DNA from: Gammaproteobacteria bacterium
GTDB taxonomy: Bacteria; Pseudomonadota; Gammaproteobacteria; JABDBA01
Direction of reading: 5' to 3'
Length of the DNA stretch: 64,000 nt
Assembly (NCBI GenBank): GCA_013288885.1
Contig: JABDBA010000006.1
Span: 42,262 to 106,261, forward strand
Positions 46,041 to 55,455 of this stretch are shown one piece after another; position 1 is the stretch's first letter; every line of letters starts with the position of its first letter. Below the pieces are notes generated by a model. That model saw nothing but the letters and a program-made list of their open reading frames with translations. It did no database searches and was not told the origin of the DNA. The position numbers were made by a program, and so were the translations under genes.

Positions 46041-47618
46041 ATGTCAATCGAACTCATTAAAAACCTCCAAAAACCTGAACTCTATAATCACCCCGTTAAA
46101 TATTTTAAATTATTTGAATCACATATTTCTTGGGTTATCTTAACTGGTGGCTTGGTCTATAAAATAAAAAAACCGGTGGATTTTGAATTTTTAAATTATT
46201 CAACACTCGAAAAACGCGAGTTTTACTGCCACGAAGAGATCCGTTTAAATAAACTTCTTTCACCCGAAATTTATGTAGACGTGGTGACCATCAACGGTAG
46301 CGTCGAAAACCCTACGATCAACGGCAAAGGTAAGATCATTGATTACGCGGTTAGAATGCATGAATTCCCGCAAGATCAAATTTTTGGTCATTTGTTAGCA
46401 GAAAAAAAACTAACCCCAGAACTGATCGATCGCTTAGCTAAGCTCATTGCCGAGTTCCATAAAAAAACTTTGGTTGCACCGGCTGCGACAGCATTTGGAT
46501 CACCAACCAATGTACACGCACCTGTAGTACAAAACTTTGATCAAATATTTACTTTTTTAACCGATGAAAAAGAACTTGCGGTGATTGCTGGTTTACGTAA
46601 ATGGGCTGATGAACAATTTCACACCCATCATGAGTTATTGCAATACCGCAAAAATAAAGGCTTTATTCGTGATTGTCACGGTGATTTGCATTTAGGCAAT
46701 ATTATTTATTTTAACTATAACAAACCATTGTTGTTTGATCGTATCGAGTTTAATGACGAATTCCGTTGGACTGATGTAGTCGCAGATATTGCTTTTTTAG
46801 CGATGGATCTCGATGATCATAAACAATCCGCATTATCACATCGTTTAATTAACGATTATTTTAATGCGACGGGTGATTACGAAGGCTTGGCTTTGTTACC
46901 CTATTATCTTTCTTATCGTGCCGTGGTGCGCGCTAAAGTTGCCTTATTTAGCTTATCGCCCACCAACTTAACCGAAGCACAGTGCGCGGCCATTTGGCAA
47001 CATCATCGCGATCTGATTCGATTGGCACAACAGTATATGGTTAAGAAACCACCGGCATTATTAATCACTCATGGCGTCACAGGTTCGGCAAAATCCAGTG
47101 TCGCGCGCTTAATCGTCGAAAAATTAGCAGCTATTCAAATTAATTCTGACATTGAACGTAAACGCTTGTTCACACTGCCGCCGAATGCGCAAACCAACTC
47201 TGAACTCAATAGCGGCATTTATCACCCCGATACCACTGCAAAAACCTATAATCGTTTAGCTGATATCGCGAAAATTATTATTAATGCCGGTTACCCCGTA
47301 ATTATTGATGCCACTTTTCTTAAGCAAGAACAACGCGAAAAATTTTATCAGCTGGCTAAATTTTTGCAGGTGCCATTTGCCATCTTGCATTGCCAAGCAC
47401 CGCGCGCGCAAGTAGAGCAATGGATCAATGCGCGTAAAGCAGAAAAAGATGACCCTTCTGAGGCAGGAGTTGAAGTGTTAACGATGCAAGAAAAAGCCAT
47501 CGAGCCACTTACCGACCATGAAAAAAAATTGAGCATTAATATTGACACTACCAAGATTGATGAAACTGTTTTGTTGGAACATATAAATCGGATTTTACAA
47601 AATAACCGTGCTAAATAA
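46041..47618 (+). CDS. Two-domain kinase: aminoglycoside-phosphotransferase-like plus P-loop kinase
   Basis: A fusion of about 525 residues found widely in bacteria as a bifunctional APH-type/P-loop ATPase protein of unknown substrate. The N-terminal half has the kinase catalytic loop RDCHGDLHLGNIIYFN and DRIEFNDEFRWTDVVADIAF. The C-terminal half, from about residue 340, starts with a P-loop, THGVTGSAKSSVARLI, in which the usual second Gly of GSGKS is Ala, and continues with INSDIERKR and VIIDATFLKQ. An ATG at 46035 is also possible; the one at 46041 lies at a better distance from AAGG. It follows hemL directly. Confidence 0.82.
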   Translation: MSIELIKNLQKPELYNHPVKYFKLFESHISWVILTGGLVYKIKKPVDFEFLNYSTLEKREFYCHEEIRLNKLLSPEIYVDVVTINGSVENPTINGKGKIIDYAVRMHEFPQDQIFGHLLAEKKLTPELIDRLAKLIAEFHKKTLVAPAATAFGSPTNVHAPVVQNFDQIFTFLTDEKELAVIAGLRKWADEQFHTHHELLQYRKNKGFIRDCHGDLHLGNIIYFNYNKPLLFDRIEFNDEFRWTDVVADIAFLAMDLDDHKQSALSHRLINDYFNATGDYEGLALLPYYLSYRAVVRAKVALFSLSPTNLTEAQCAAIWQHHRDLIRLAQQYMVKKPPALLITHGVTGSAKSSVARLIVEKLAAIQINSDIERKRLFTLPPNAQTNSELNSGIYHPDTTAKTYNRLADIAKIIINAGYPVIIDATFLKQEQREKFYQLAKFLQVPFAILHCQAPRAQVEQWINARKAEKDDPSEAGVEVLTMQEKAIEPLTDHEKKLSINIDTTKIDETVLLEHINRILQNNRAK

Positions 47619-48660
47619 TATAGACACCGACCGCGCCATTCATAGTTTTAAAACAGCATTTGCTTGTTTGCTCGGTTATCTATTACTTAAACTTACCCAA
47701 TTTGGAACACAGCCCTGGTTGGTTATTACGGTCATTGTCGTCATGTGCGCACAGATCAATGTGGGTAGCGTGATACAAAAATCGTATATGCGTTTTTTAG
47801 GAACGCTAGTTGGCTCAGTGTTTGCCTTTATCACGTTACTGCTATTTGGTACTAATGAAATTGCTTTCATTAGTTGCATTTGTCTTTCGGTATTATTATT
47901 CAGTTATTTAGCTACCAGCGATAAACCCTACAGTGATGCAGGAACACTAGGTGCTGTAACTACTGTGATGATTTTAATTGGGCAAAATCCAACATTAAGC
48001 ACAGCAGGGATCCGAACACTAGAAATTTCTATGGGAATTTTAATCGCCGCATTAGTTTCGCAGTTTATTTTACCGATTCATGCGCGCGTCCATTTACGTC
48101 GCAATCAAGCAATGACTTTGCGCAAGCTAAAAGATTATTATCAACTGACTTTAATGAGTGGTGCTTCTGCACCTGAGATGGCAGGAGCAGAAGATATTGA
48201 AGAAAAAATTATCAATTTGCTGGTCAAGCAAAGAAAATTAGCCAAAGAAGCCAGCCAAGAGCTATTGGGCAAACATTTTAATGTGAACGCTTTTAAAAAA
48301 TCTCTGCATTGTGAAAAACAAATGTTACGCTGCGTTATTTTCATGCGGCAATTTCATAAGCTTTCATCAACAGGGGAAGAGTTATTGAATCATCAATTAT
48401 GGCTGCCACAATTTAATGCTGATGCTTGCGCTGCTTTAATGATCATCGCCGACCAGATTGAAAAACCCACTATACCCGCTGTGGCTATTAATATTCCAGC
48501 AATTTGTGATATTAAAAAAATTGTGCAAACGGCTTCGCAGCAATTGGATGAACGCGATTATTTATATATCTGCAATTTCATTTGTTGTGCAGAATTGTTT
48601 TTAAAGCATTTGGAGGATTTGGTGGTACATAAAAAACTGTTGGTTAATAAACTATCATAA
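47608..48660 (+). CDS. FUSC/aromatic acid exporter-like membrane protein
   Basis: A 350-residue protein with six hydrophobic segments in the first 160 residues (from HSFKTAFACLLGYLLLKL to ISMGILIAALVSQFILP) followed by a cytoplasmic helical half. This is the half-length plan of FUSC/ArAE-type transporters. The substrate is unknown. The start is a GTG inside the end of the preceding gene (11-base overlap), indicating coupled translation. Confidence 0.75.
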   Translation: MLNNIDTDRAIHSFKTAFACLLGYLLLKLTQFGTQPWLVITVIVVMCAQINVGSVIQKSYMRFLGTLVGSVFAFITLLLFGTNEIAFISCICLSVLLFSYLATSDKPYSDAGTLGAVTTVMILIGQNPTLSTAGIRTLEISMGILIAALVSQFILPIHARVHLRRNQAMTLRKLKDYYQLTLMSGASAPEMAGAEDIEEKIINLLVKQRKLAKEASQELLGKHFNVNAFKKSLHCEKQMLRCVIFMRQFHKLSSTGEELLNHQLWLPQFNADACAALMIIADQIEKPTIPAVAINIPAICDIKKIVQTASQQLDERDYLYICNFICCAELFLKHLEDLVVHKKLLVNKLS

Positions 48661-48670
48661 GGGTATGGAT

Positions 48671-49612
48671 ATGAAACGAATAATAGCAGGTGCTACAGGG
48701 TTCATCGGACAACATCTCGTCAAACGCTGGTTAGCCGCAGGCCATGAAATTATTGTTATTGGTCGTTCACGCGAAAAAATAAATAAACTATTTGGCACAA
48801 CAGTAAAAGCAGTGACCTGGGAAGAACTAGCAGCAAATGGACAACCTATTATTGCAGGTGCGCAAGCAATTATTAATTTAGCAGGTGAAAATATTGGTGC
48901 CAAATTATGGTCAGAACAACGTAAGCAAGAAATTTTGCTCAGCCGTACCCAAGCCACGGCTACACTGGCAGAATTGTGTGCGAGTTTGGGTGCGCAATCG
49001 CCTGGTTTACTAAACGCCAGTGCTATCGGTGTCTATGGATTACAACCAGCTATCGATAAACAATTACCACCGGCTTATGATGAATCTACGACCATTGATT
49101 TTACCCAAACTCCTGATTTTTTAGCGCAAGTCGGTCGCGCCTGGGAATTAGCGGCATTGCCTGCAAAAACGGCTGGCGTAAGAGTTATTTGGATGCGTTT
49201 TGGTGTAGTGCTGGCAAAAGAGGGCGGCGTATTGCCACAATTAAGCTTACCGACAAAATTATTTGTCGGTGGCCCTATTGGCTCTGGATTACAAGCATTT
49301 TCTTGGATCACGCTCAACGACCTCTGCGCTGCTATTGATTTTTTGCTGGATAACCCGCATATTTCAGGGGCAATCAATTTGGTAGCACCAGGCTGTGTCA
49401 CGCAAAAACAATTAGCTAAAGCGCTTGGAAGAATTTTTTATAGACCTAGTTTCATTAAAACACCCGCTTTTGTTTTTAAGTTTATGTTTGGTCAAATGGC
49501 GGAAGAATTATTATTATCAGGTCAAAATGTTTACCCTAAACGGTTGCTGGAATTGGGTTTTAAATTTCAGTCTCCTGATATAGAATCGGCATTAAAGAAA
49601 ATTTATAGGTAA
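48671..49612 (+). CDS. NAD-dependent epimerase, TIGR01777/YfcH family
   Basis: An SDR-type epimerase-like protein of about 313 residues. The dinucleotide-binding motif [14 protein letters not shown] begins right after the start, with [13 protein letters not shown] and the C-terminal DUF1731-like part ([12 protein letters not shown] to [13 protein letters not shown]) typical of YfcH. The biochemical reaction of this family is not established. AAGGG lies seven bases before the ATG at 48671; an ATG two codons earlier is also possible. It is closely packed with its neighbours. Confidence 0.87.
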   Translation: MKRIIAGATGFIGQHLVKRWLAAGHEIIVIGRSREKINKLFGTTVKAVTWEELAANGQPIIAGAQAIINLAGENIGAKLWSEQRKQEILLSRTQATATLAELCASLGAQSPGLLNASAIGVYGLQPAIDKQLPPAYDESTTIDFTQTPDFLAQVGRAWELAALPAKTAGVRVIWMRFGVVLAKEGGVLPQLSLPTKLFVGGPIGSGLQAFSWITLNDLCAAIDFLLDNPHISGAINLVAPGCVTQKQLAKALGRIFYRPSFIKTPAFVFKFMFGQMAEELLLSGQNVYPKRLLELGFKFQSPDIESALKKIYR

Positions 49613-49617
49613 TTTAT

Positions 49618-50118
49618 ATGAATAAAGAAAATACAGAAGACTGCCCTTGTGGCTCAAACAAAACTTATCTTGCTTGCTGCGAAAAATTTTTGCAGGGCAA
49701 ACAAATTCCACCCACGCCGGAAGCATTAATGCGTTCGCGTTATACTGCATTTACTTTTTCCAATATTGATTATATTTCACAAACAATGACGGGTGTTGCA
49801 TTACAAAATTTTAATCCTGACAATGCTAAAGTATGGGCAAAACAAATTAAATGGTTGGGCCTAGAAGTGATTAATGCTTCACCCATCGAAAATAATGAGC
49901 GTGGCAGCGTGGAATTTATTGTGCATTATTTATTAAATGATCGTAAACAAAACCTTCATGAAATCAGTGAATTTCGCCGTGAAAATGATCGTTGGTATTA
50001 TGTCGATGGCGCTCCTGGCAATAGTGTAAATGCTGTGGAAGAATCAAGTAAAGTGGGTCGCAATGATCCTTGCCCTTGCGGTAGTGAAAAGAAATATAAG
50101 AAGTGCTGTGGTAGCTGA
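49618..50118 (+). CDS. YchJ family protein with two SEC-C zinc motifs
   Basis: A 166-residue UPF0225/YchJ protein. Both ends carry a SEC-C-type zinc motif: [13 protein letters not shown] at the N-terminus and [13 protein letters not shown] at the C-terminus. The middle ([11 protein letters not shown], then [13 protein letters not shown]) is an NTF2-like fold in this family. Function is not known. It begins five bases after the epimerase stop and ends the plus-strand run from hemL. Confidence 0.9.
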   Translation: MNKENTEDCPCGSNKTYLACCEKFLQGKQIPPTPEALMRSRYTAFTFSNIDYISQTMTGVALQNFNPDNAKVWAKQIKWLGLEVINASPIENNERGSVEFIVHYLLNDRKQNLHEISEFRRENDRWYYVDGAPGNSVNAVEESSKVGRNDPCPCGSEKKYKKCCGS

Positions 50119-50145
50119 TCAATCGACTCAAATAATTTCTCGTTC

Positions 50146-51474
50146 TCAATCGGTTTGCCTGATGAGTCTTACATCCCATCCTAATTCATCTTCTTGTGCG
50201 ATCCACGCTGCGCCGATCGCGTAACCAACAACAGCGATCAATTCATCGTTACAATAAATTAACGGCACGTAGTCACGTTCCCAGGTTGGAATATGCCACT
50301 CTTGCAGCAATTTTTTTAATGGGTGTGAGCCTTGTCGTCCGACGGGATGAAAGCGTTCGCCACCGGCGCGAAATCGCACAGTAATTTGTGCGTTAATTAA
50401 TGCATTACAGCGAATGCCCGCGCCCTGCTTTTGTATCGCAGAGAGAATTCCGATATCTGGTATCGCTAATGGTTGTTGCAGGTCCCACAATAAAGGGGTT
50501 GTTGGTATTTTTTTGGCAGCAGCGGTTTTAAAAACATAAAGATCATCTTGATAATAACGTATCTCAGCATCGCCCCATTTTACGACGGGATCAGCATCGA
50601 TACTGCAATGCAAAACATCTTTTTCTATCTGCAACATTTGTGCTTTTGTAGGCATGGCCAAACCTTGTTGATGGAACCAATAACGCAGCACATTACTACG
50701 TCGATTATCGCTTAAATGTAATAAACTTTTCATTGATAAGGTATTGGGTCGACCGCCCGGCAATGATTTGAAATCTTCGGCAGCTAAAATATCTAATAAT
50801 TCACTGGCTTGTGCACAATGCTCAGCCGCACGAGCAATCGTTTTATTAGCCGCAGGCCAGCGTTGTTTAATCACCGGCATTAATTGCTGCCGGATATAAT
50901 TACGATCAAAACGTAAATCCATATTGCTTTCATCTTCGATCCACTGCAATTGATGTCGTTCCGCATACGCTTCTAACTGCGCACGTGAAAATTCTAACAG
51001 CGGTCGCAAATGATGGCCGCGAGCAAAAGGCCCTATCACGGGCATACTCGCCAAACCTTTTACTCCGGCACCGCGTAACAGTTGTAATAATAATGTTTCT
51101 GCTTGATCATCTTGATGATGCGCTGTTAATAAATAATCGCCCGGTGACAACGCTTTGGCAAACGCCGCATAACGCGCTTCACGTGCATAGGCTTCTGCAC
51201 TCTCGCCGTTTTTTGCCTGTGCGTCGATCTTAATGATTTGACAGGGGATGTTGAGTTGCTGACAGATTTTTTGGCAGTGATCGCCCCATTCTTCTGCTTT
51301 TGGATTCCATCCGTGATTAATATGAATAGCATATAATCTTTCGTGAGTTTGCTGAGGAAATAATGCGGCAAGTGAATGTAGTAATACGTGGGAATCCAGC
51401 CCTCCGCTGTACGCAACTAGAAACCGCTGTGATGATTTCAAATAAGGAAGAATGGTTTTGATGAGGTGAAGCAT
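50146..51474 (-). CDS. tilS: tRNA(Ile)-lysidine synthase
   Basis: Converts the wobble C of the CAU anticodon of minor tRNA-Ile to lysidine, so AUA is read as Ile; usually essential. It has 442 residues: PP-loop ATPase motif AYSGGLDSHVLLHSL at the N-terminus, HHQDDQAETLLLQLLRGAG, and C-terminal substrate domains ending with RFHPVGRQGSHPLKKLLQEW. It follows accA on the same strand, separated by a palindromic repeat. Confidence 0.95.
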   Translation of the reverse strand: MLHLIKTILPYLKSSQRFLVAYSGGLDSHVLLHSLAALFPQQTHERLYAIHINHGWNPKAEEWGDHCQKICQQLNIPCQIIKIDAQAKNGESAEAYAREARYAAFAKALSPGDYLLTAHHQDDQAETLLLQLLRGAGVKGLASMPVIGPFARGHHLRPLLEFSRAQLEAYAERHQLQWIEDESNMDLRFDRNYIRQQLMPVIKQRWPAANKTIARAAEHCAQASELLDILAAEDFKSLPGGRPNTLSMKSLLHLSDNRRSNVLRYWFHQQGLAMPTKAQMLQIEKDVLHCSIDADPVVKWGDAEIRYYQDDLYVFKTAAAKKIPTTPLLWDLQQPLAIPDIGILSAIQKQGAGIRCNALINAQITVRFRAGGERFHPVGRQGSHPLKKLLQEWHIPTWERDYVPLIYCNDELIAVVGYAIGAAWIAQEDELGWDVRLIRQTD

Positions 51475-51480
51475 AATAAA

Positions 51481-51528
51481 TCCCCCCGCCTCGCTTGACG
51501 CTCGGCGACCCCCTTTTTCAAAGGGGGT
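51481..51528. repeat. CCCCCTTT hairpin repeat, first copy
   Basis: ACCCCCTTT-TTC-AAAGGGGGT (51508-51528) is a perfect 9-bp stem with a 3-base loop, preceded by TCCCCCCGC and a GC-rich stretch. The same hairpin with a similar flank occurs at 58409-58452. It lies between accA and tilS and may act as a transcript end or processing site. Confidence 0.75.
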
Positions 51529-51561
51529 AAATTCAGAGGCTCACTCTTAGTTAAGATATAA

Positions 51562-52510
51562 TCACCGCCCAACCGCCATCAAACGTTCGTAACGTTGTTC
51601 GATTAAGCGCTCAGGAGAAATACCATGCAAGCGATTGAGGTTTTTACTCAGCGCTTCTTTTAACGTAGTTGCGGTAACATCGATATCGCGATGCGCGCCA
51701 CCCAAAGGCTCGACCACCACCTCATCAATTAAACCTAGTTCCAATAAACGATCTGCCGACATGCCCATTGCCTCGGCAGCTTCTGGAGATTTCTCGGCAC
51801 TCTTCCATAAAATAGAAGCGCAACCCTCAGGTGTAATCACCGAATAAACACTATAATGCAGCATCAACACACGATCACCGACGCCGATCGCCAATGCTCC
51901 TCCCGAACCACCTTCACCAATTACCGTACAAATAATCGGTACTTTTAAACGCGACATCACTTGCAAATTAACCGCAATCGCTTCACTTTGATTGCGCTCT
52001 TCAGCATCGATACCCGGATAAGCACCCCGCCGTATCAATTAAAGTAAAAATTGGCAATTTAAAACGTTCGGCTAACTGCATCAACCGCAGTGCTTTGCGA
52101 TAACCCTCAGGGCGCGGCATTCCAAAATTACGCAGTAATTTTTCTTTGGTAGTACGGCCTTTTTCTTGACCGATAACAACCACAGGCTTACCTTCAAAAT
52201 AAGCTAAGCCGCCGACGATTGCTTCGTCATCAGCAAAATGACGATCACCATGCAATTCATCAAAATCGGTAAAAATTCGTTCGATATAATCTAACGCGTG
52301 TGGGCGTTGTGGGTGACGCGCTAGTTGCACCGTCTGCCACACCGTTAATGAACTAAAAATAGATTGGGTTAAATCACGGCTTTTTTGTTCGAGACGATTA
52401 ATTTCATCAGCGATATTCACGCCGTTATCAGTGCCTACATGCCGTAATTCTTCGATTTTTGCTTCTAATTCAGCAATCGGCTGCTCAAAGTCGAGGAAGT
52501 TAAGATTCAT
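51562..52510 (-). pseudogene. accA: accA, acetyl-CoA carboxylase carboxyltransferase alpha subunit, with one-base frameshift
   Basis: AccA transfers the carboxyl group from biotin to acetyl-CoA to start fatty acid synthesis. The N-terminal part (52510 down to 52001, with [20 protein letters not shown]) and the C-terminal part (from [20 protein letters not shown], 52038 down to 51562) together make the normal length of about 316 residues. They are in different frames. At TLIDTAG the sequence has four G on the coding strand (52028-52025); with three G the frame continues as [12 protein letters not shown]. Every other part looks intact. Since the gene is usually essential, a sequencing error, a very recent mutation or slippage rescue is more likely than real loss. 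Confidence 0.88.
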
Positions 52511-52545
52511 AAGAGTTTATCCAATGGTAGAATTTGGGTGACAGA

Positions 52546-52845
52546 TTATTCCTTTTTATCTTCTTCCTCACCCTCGGTGAAATGATCGTCGAATAAATAA
52601 TCTAACTCTTTACGCAAACGACGTTGCTCCAGGTGATCTTCTATTGCACGCCGAGCGCGCAAGGAATAACGATTACCGGCTTGGTTTTTACCTTTCTTTC
52701 CTAGTTGATCCAAATCTGCCAACGCAGGATCTTCAGTAAAACTCGGGTCTTCACGAAAATCCAATTCCTCATCTAGATCGAGTGGAATTTCGCCGCTGGC
52801 ATCTGAATCTTCTGATAAGTTTTCGGATGGTTCTTTGTAATCCAT
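52546..52845 (-). CDS. Small acidic protein, PA3496-like
   Basis: A 99-residue, very acidic soluble protein. Residues 1-50 are Asp/Glu/Ser-rich and probably disordered; the rest holds RRAIEDHLEQRRLRKELDYL, like the RR(K/A)IEDxLExRRLxxEL helix of the small gammaproteobacterial family called PA3496-type. Family function is unknown. It lies 35 bases upstream of accA on the same strand. Confidence 0.6.
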   Translation of the reverse strand: MDYKEPSENLSEDSDASGEIPLDLDEELDFREDPSFTEDPALADLDQLGKKGKNQAGNRYSLRARRAIEDHLEQRRLRKELDYLFDDHFTEGEEEDKKE

Positions 52846-52939
52846 AGCAACCCTCTAGAAAAAAACACTAACGATAATATCTACCCTATTTATATTATAG
52901 TTAAGTTTTTGGCAAGTGGCAGAAGTGGATAGTATTTAC

Positions 52940-53890
52940 TTAATTTGTTACATAACCCACAATCTGAGGGATACCACTTTGTTGTTTGGCAATGCCATTG
53001 GCGGTATCCCAATCAAGTTGGCCCGCATGGGATTGGGTCGCTGCCGTTACCACTGAACGCATAGCACTTATGTCAACCGCACTGGTTTCTTGCTGTTCCT
53101 GTAATGGCACATGGGTTTCAAGATAGAGCTTGCCACCGCTCCAGCCCGCCTTGTACATATCGTTAACAATGTTGACCTGGGTTCCGACTTTTACGTTAGA
53201 GAATAAAACTTCTACGTCTTCAGGGTACATACGAATACACCCAGAGCTACTGCGCCGCCCTACTCCTGTATAATCATTAGTACCATGCATCAGGTAGGTG
53301 GGCTGTGATAATCGCATCCTATAGCCACCCAATGGATTATCAGGCCCTGGTGGAACAAGTTTAGGTAAAAAAACTCCATCTTTAGCACGATCGGTACGGA
53401 TCGATTCAGGTACAACCCAAGTTGGATTTACCGTCTTTTCAGTAATGCGGTTCATTCCTGTTGGAGTCATCCAGCCTTCACGACCAATACCGACGGGGTA
53501 AGTAGTCACGACGCCACGACCAGCGGGGTAGTAATAAACCCGTAATTCTGCCAGATTGAGCACAATGCCCTTGCGCGGTACGGGGGGTAGAATAAAACGT
53601 GATGGGATAACAATCAGCGTTCCAGCAGGCACATTATCGGCATCAATGCCGGGATTAGCTTCTACCAGTTCAAAATAGCCAATATCATAGCGCCGCCCAA
53701 TAGAGCTGAATGTATCGCCCGCTTGCGCCTGCGTCCATTGCACATGGCCAACAACGCTATTGCCGGGTGCAGGCAACGGGAAGGTCAAGGCAGAAGCCGT
53801 ATTGGTTAAACTCCACCCTAACAGCAACAGGACACCGGCACGCAAAACAGAACAAGACGTATTTTTAAGAGGGTTCTTCATAGTTGGCAT
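52940..53890 (-). CDS. L,D-transpeptidase with LysM domain (YkuD family)
   Basis: A periplasmic enzyme of 316 residues that cross-links peptidoglycan 3-3 or attaches lipoprotein to it. After a signal peptide (cleavage near NTASA) comes a LysM domain (WTQAQAGDTFSSIGRRY), then the YkuD domain with the catalytic motif HGTNDYTG...SSGCIRMYPEDVEVLF. This arrangement is like ErfK/YbiS. Two nearby ATGs (53890 and 53881) are possible and neither has a clear ribosome site. It stands alone, 94 bases upstream of the acidic protein gene. Confidence 0.92.
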   Translation of the reverse strand: MPTMKNPLKNTSCSVLRAGVLLLLGWSLTNTASALTFPLPAPGNSVVGHVQWTQAQAGDTFSSIGRRYDIGYFELVEANPGIDADNVPAGTLIVIPSRFILPPVPRKGIVLNLAELRVYYYPAGRGVVTTYPVGIGREGWMTPTGMNRITEKTVNPTWVVPESIRTDRAKDGVFLPKLVPPGPDNPLGGYRMRLSQPTYLMHGTNDYTGVGRRSSSGCIRMYPEDVEVLFSNVKVGTQVNIVNDMYKAGWSGGKLYLETHVPLQEQQETSAVDISAMRSVVTAATQSHAGQLDWDTANGIAKQQSGIPQIVGYVTN

Positions 53891-53981
53891 TGGCTAAGTA
53901 GCAAAAAGGAATGGTAATTGTAGCGATAATTACGCCAAGTGCAACTGTTTTGGTTAGGGAATAGTATTTATGTTAAATTTT

Positions 53982-54930
53982 TTACCCTGGTCTATTAAAT
54001 CGGTCTCGGCGTGCATTGGTGGTTGCATGGGTAACCGCTGTCACATTTGGCGCAACCATCGGTGGATGCCAAAATGGTGTGGTGGGATGAACTTTACGTT
54101 TTTTGAAAACCTCCAAATCGCTCGATTTGAAAAAACCGAGATCACCATATAACCTCGCAACATCATCACGACCATTAAGAAACATAGCGCCAGCAATTTG
54201 TCTTTTATCTTCCGCGCTAAACTTACCGATCTTCGGCACAAGATAACGAATAATATCGGCGTGGCCTTTTTGCGTAGCGGATAATAATGCCTTCATCGGC
54301 TGTGATGTGGTGACGGATTTCCCTAACAAGGTAACGACCGTGGGTGAAGCATCAATTTGTTGCTGGTAATTATTATAAAGAAACTTAACCGCTGCAGTTT
54401 GCCCATTGCTTGCCGCGAATTCCAAGGGAGAAACAGATACACCTTCTGCATAAAAACAGCGAACATTTAATAAATGTGGATACGCCTTCAGCAACTTTCT
54501 CATCGTTGTTACATTCGCGCCGGTTTCACAACCAATCACCATAAATAAAGCGGTTTCTTGTTCAGAAGGTGCTGCCGGTGGATAAAAAAGCTCGCGTAAT
54601 TCATCATCATTTTTAAAATCATTTTTTTAAAAAATCGTCGACCACCTGTTGATTAGAACTGCATAAAAAATCTTCAACCAAAGGCACTGCGGTAAATGAC
54701 TCAATATCATACGCACTTTGTTGCGTGAAGTTTTCAACCATTACTTCGGTTCTATCATTTGGATAGTTATCATCAGCGGTTTTGTTGCTTTCTTTCACTA
54801 TACCCAGAGGACCTGCCCCCGCCATAGAAGACAACAGCAACAAGCTCCAAACAAATAATTGCTTGATGAAATTTCCAGAATAACTTGAATTATTGTATTT
54901 ATATTCTATGTTTTTAATATTATTAGGCAT
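53982..54930 (-). pseudogene. Secreted ankyrin-repeat protein, split by a one-base frameshift
   Basis: The 5' part (54930 down to 54619, 103 residues) starts after AAGGAG at seven bases and has a signal-like segment (FIKQLFVWSLLLLSSMAGAG). It ends at a TGA after a run of seven A (VVDDFLKK). If the run had six A, reading continues as NDFKNDDELRELFYPPAAPS into the downstream frame (to 53982), which contains ankyrin-type helices (SPLEFAASNGQTAAVKFLYN, LLSATQKGHADIIRYLVPK). Together about 315 residues. Either it is newly disrupted, a sequencing error, or read by slippage on the A-run. Export across the inner membrane is predicted from the signal segment. Confidence 0.75.
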
Positions 54931-55105
54931 GATAAGACTCCTTAGGCGATTTTGTAAAAAACGCCTTGTTTAGTTGTTTTTAAAGGGTTTAATAGACCAA
55001 TATGGGCTATGGTTTAAATGCAGATAAATTTATTATATGCATTTAAACTTATTTAAGTTTATTATTAAAAACATATAGATGCAAGGGGGTAAATAAAATT
55101 TTTGC

Positions 55106-55138
55106 TTTAACGGCAGTTTAACGGCAGTTTAACGGCAA
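55106..55138 (+). repeat. Three tandem 11-base repeats
   Basis: TTTAACGGCAG occurs twice in a row (55106-55116 and 55117-55127), followed by TTTAACGGCAA (55128-55138). They lie just after the MntA stop, in the AT-rich 213-base gap between the toxin-antitoxin pair and the ankyrin gene, which otherwise shows nothing I can assign. Confidence 0.85.
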
Positions 55139-55143
55139 GCCGG

Positions 55144-55455
55144 TTATTGTTTAGGCAGAGCAATTCTTTCTGAGTTAATTCTCTCGCGAAATGACTCACT
55201 GATAGCAGCCCAATCAACAATATCCACCTTGTAGGGCAAATCACATTCTTCAAAATCGCTGGCTAAATCAGCCATTAATTTAATAGAAATGGGTTTACCA
55301 AGGTCAATTAGCAAATCAAGATCAGAATATTTTTTTGCTGTTCCCTTGGCGCGGGAACCAAATACCCAAACGGTCGCCTGTTGCGGAAGGTGTCTTTGCA
55401 AGATCTCCTGCACAATAGACAAATGATTAGTGCTAATATCAATAGCATTTTTCAT
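55144..55455 (-). CDS. MNT-type nucleotidyltransferase, MntA-like antitoxin
   Basis: A 103-residue minimal nucleotidyltransferase with VWVFGSRAKGTAKKYSDLDL, i.e. GSRAKG followed by the two metal-binding Asp. In HepT-MntA pairs this enzyme adds AMP to a Tyr of the HEPN toxin and silences it. A third Asp (VDIVDW) is also present. Its ATG overlaps the stop of the HEPN gene (ATGA), as expected for the pair. Confidence 0.9.
   Translation of the reverse strand: MKNAIDISTNHLSIVQEILQRHLPQQATVWVFGSRAKGTAKKYSDLDLLIDLGKPISIKLMADLASDFEECDLPYKVDIVDWAAISESFRERINSERIALPKQ

Noticed and set aside
52001..52038. Programmed frameshift in accA
   Set aside because: No known accA uses one, and there is no stop-plus-slippery arrangement of the prfB or dnaX type; an indel in the G run explains the data better.
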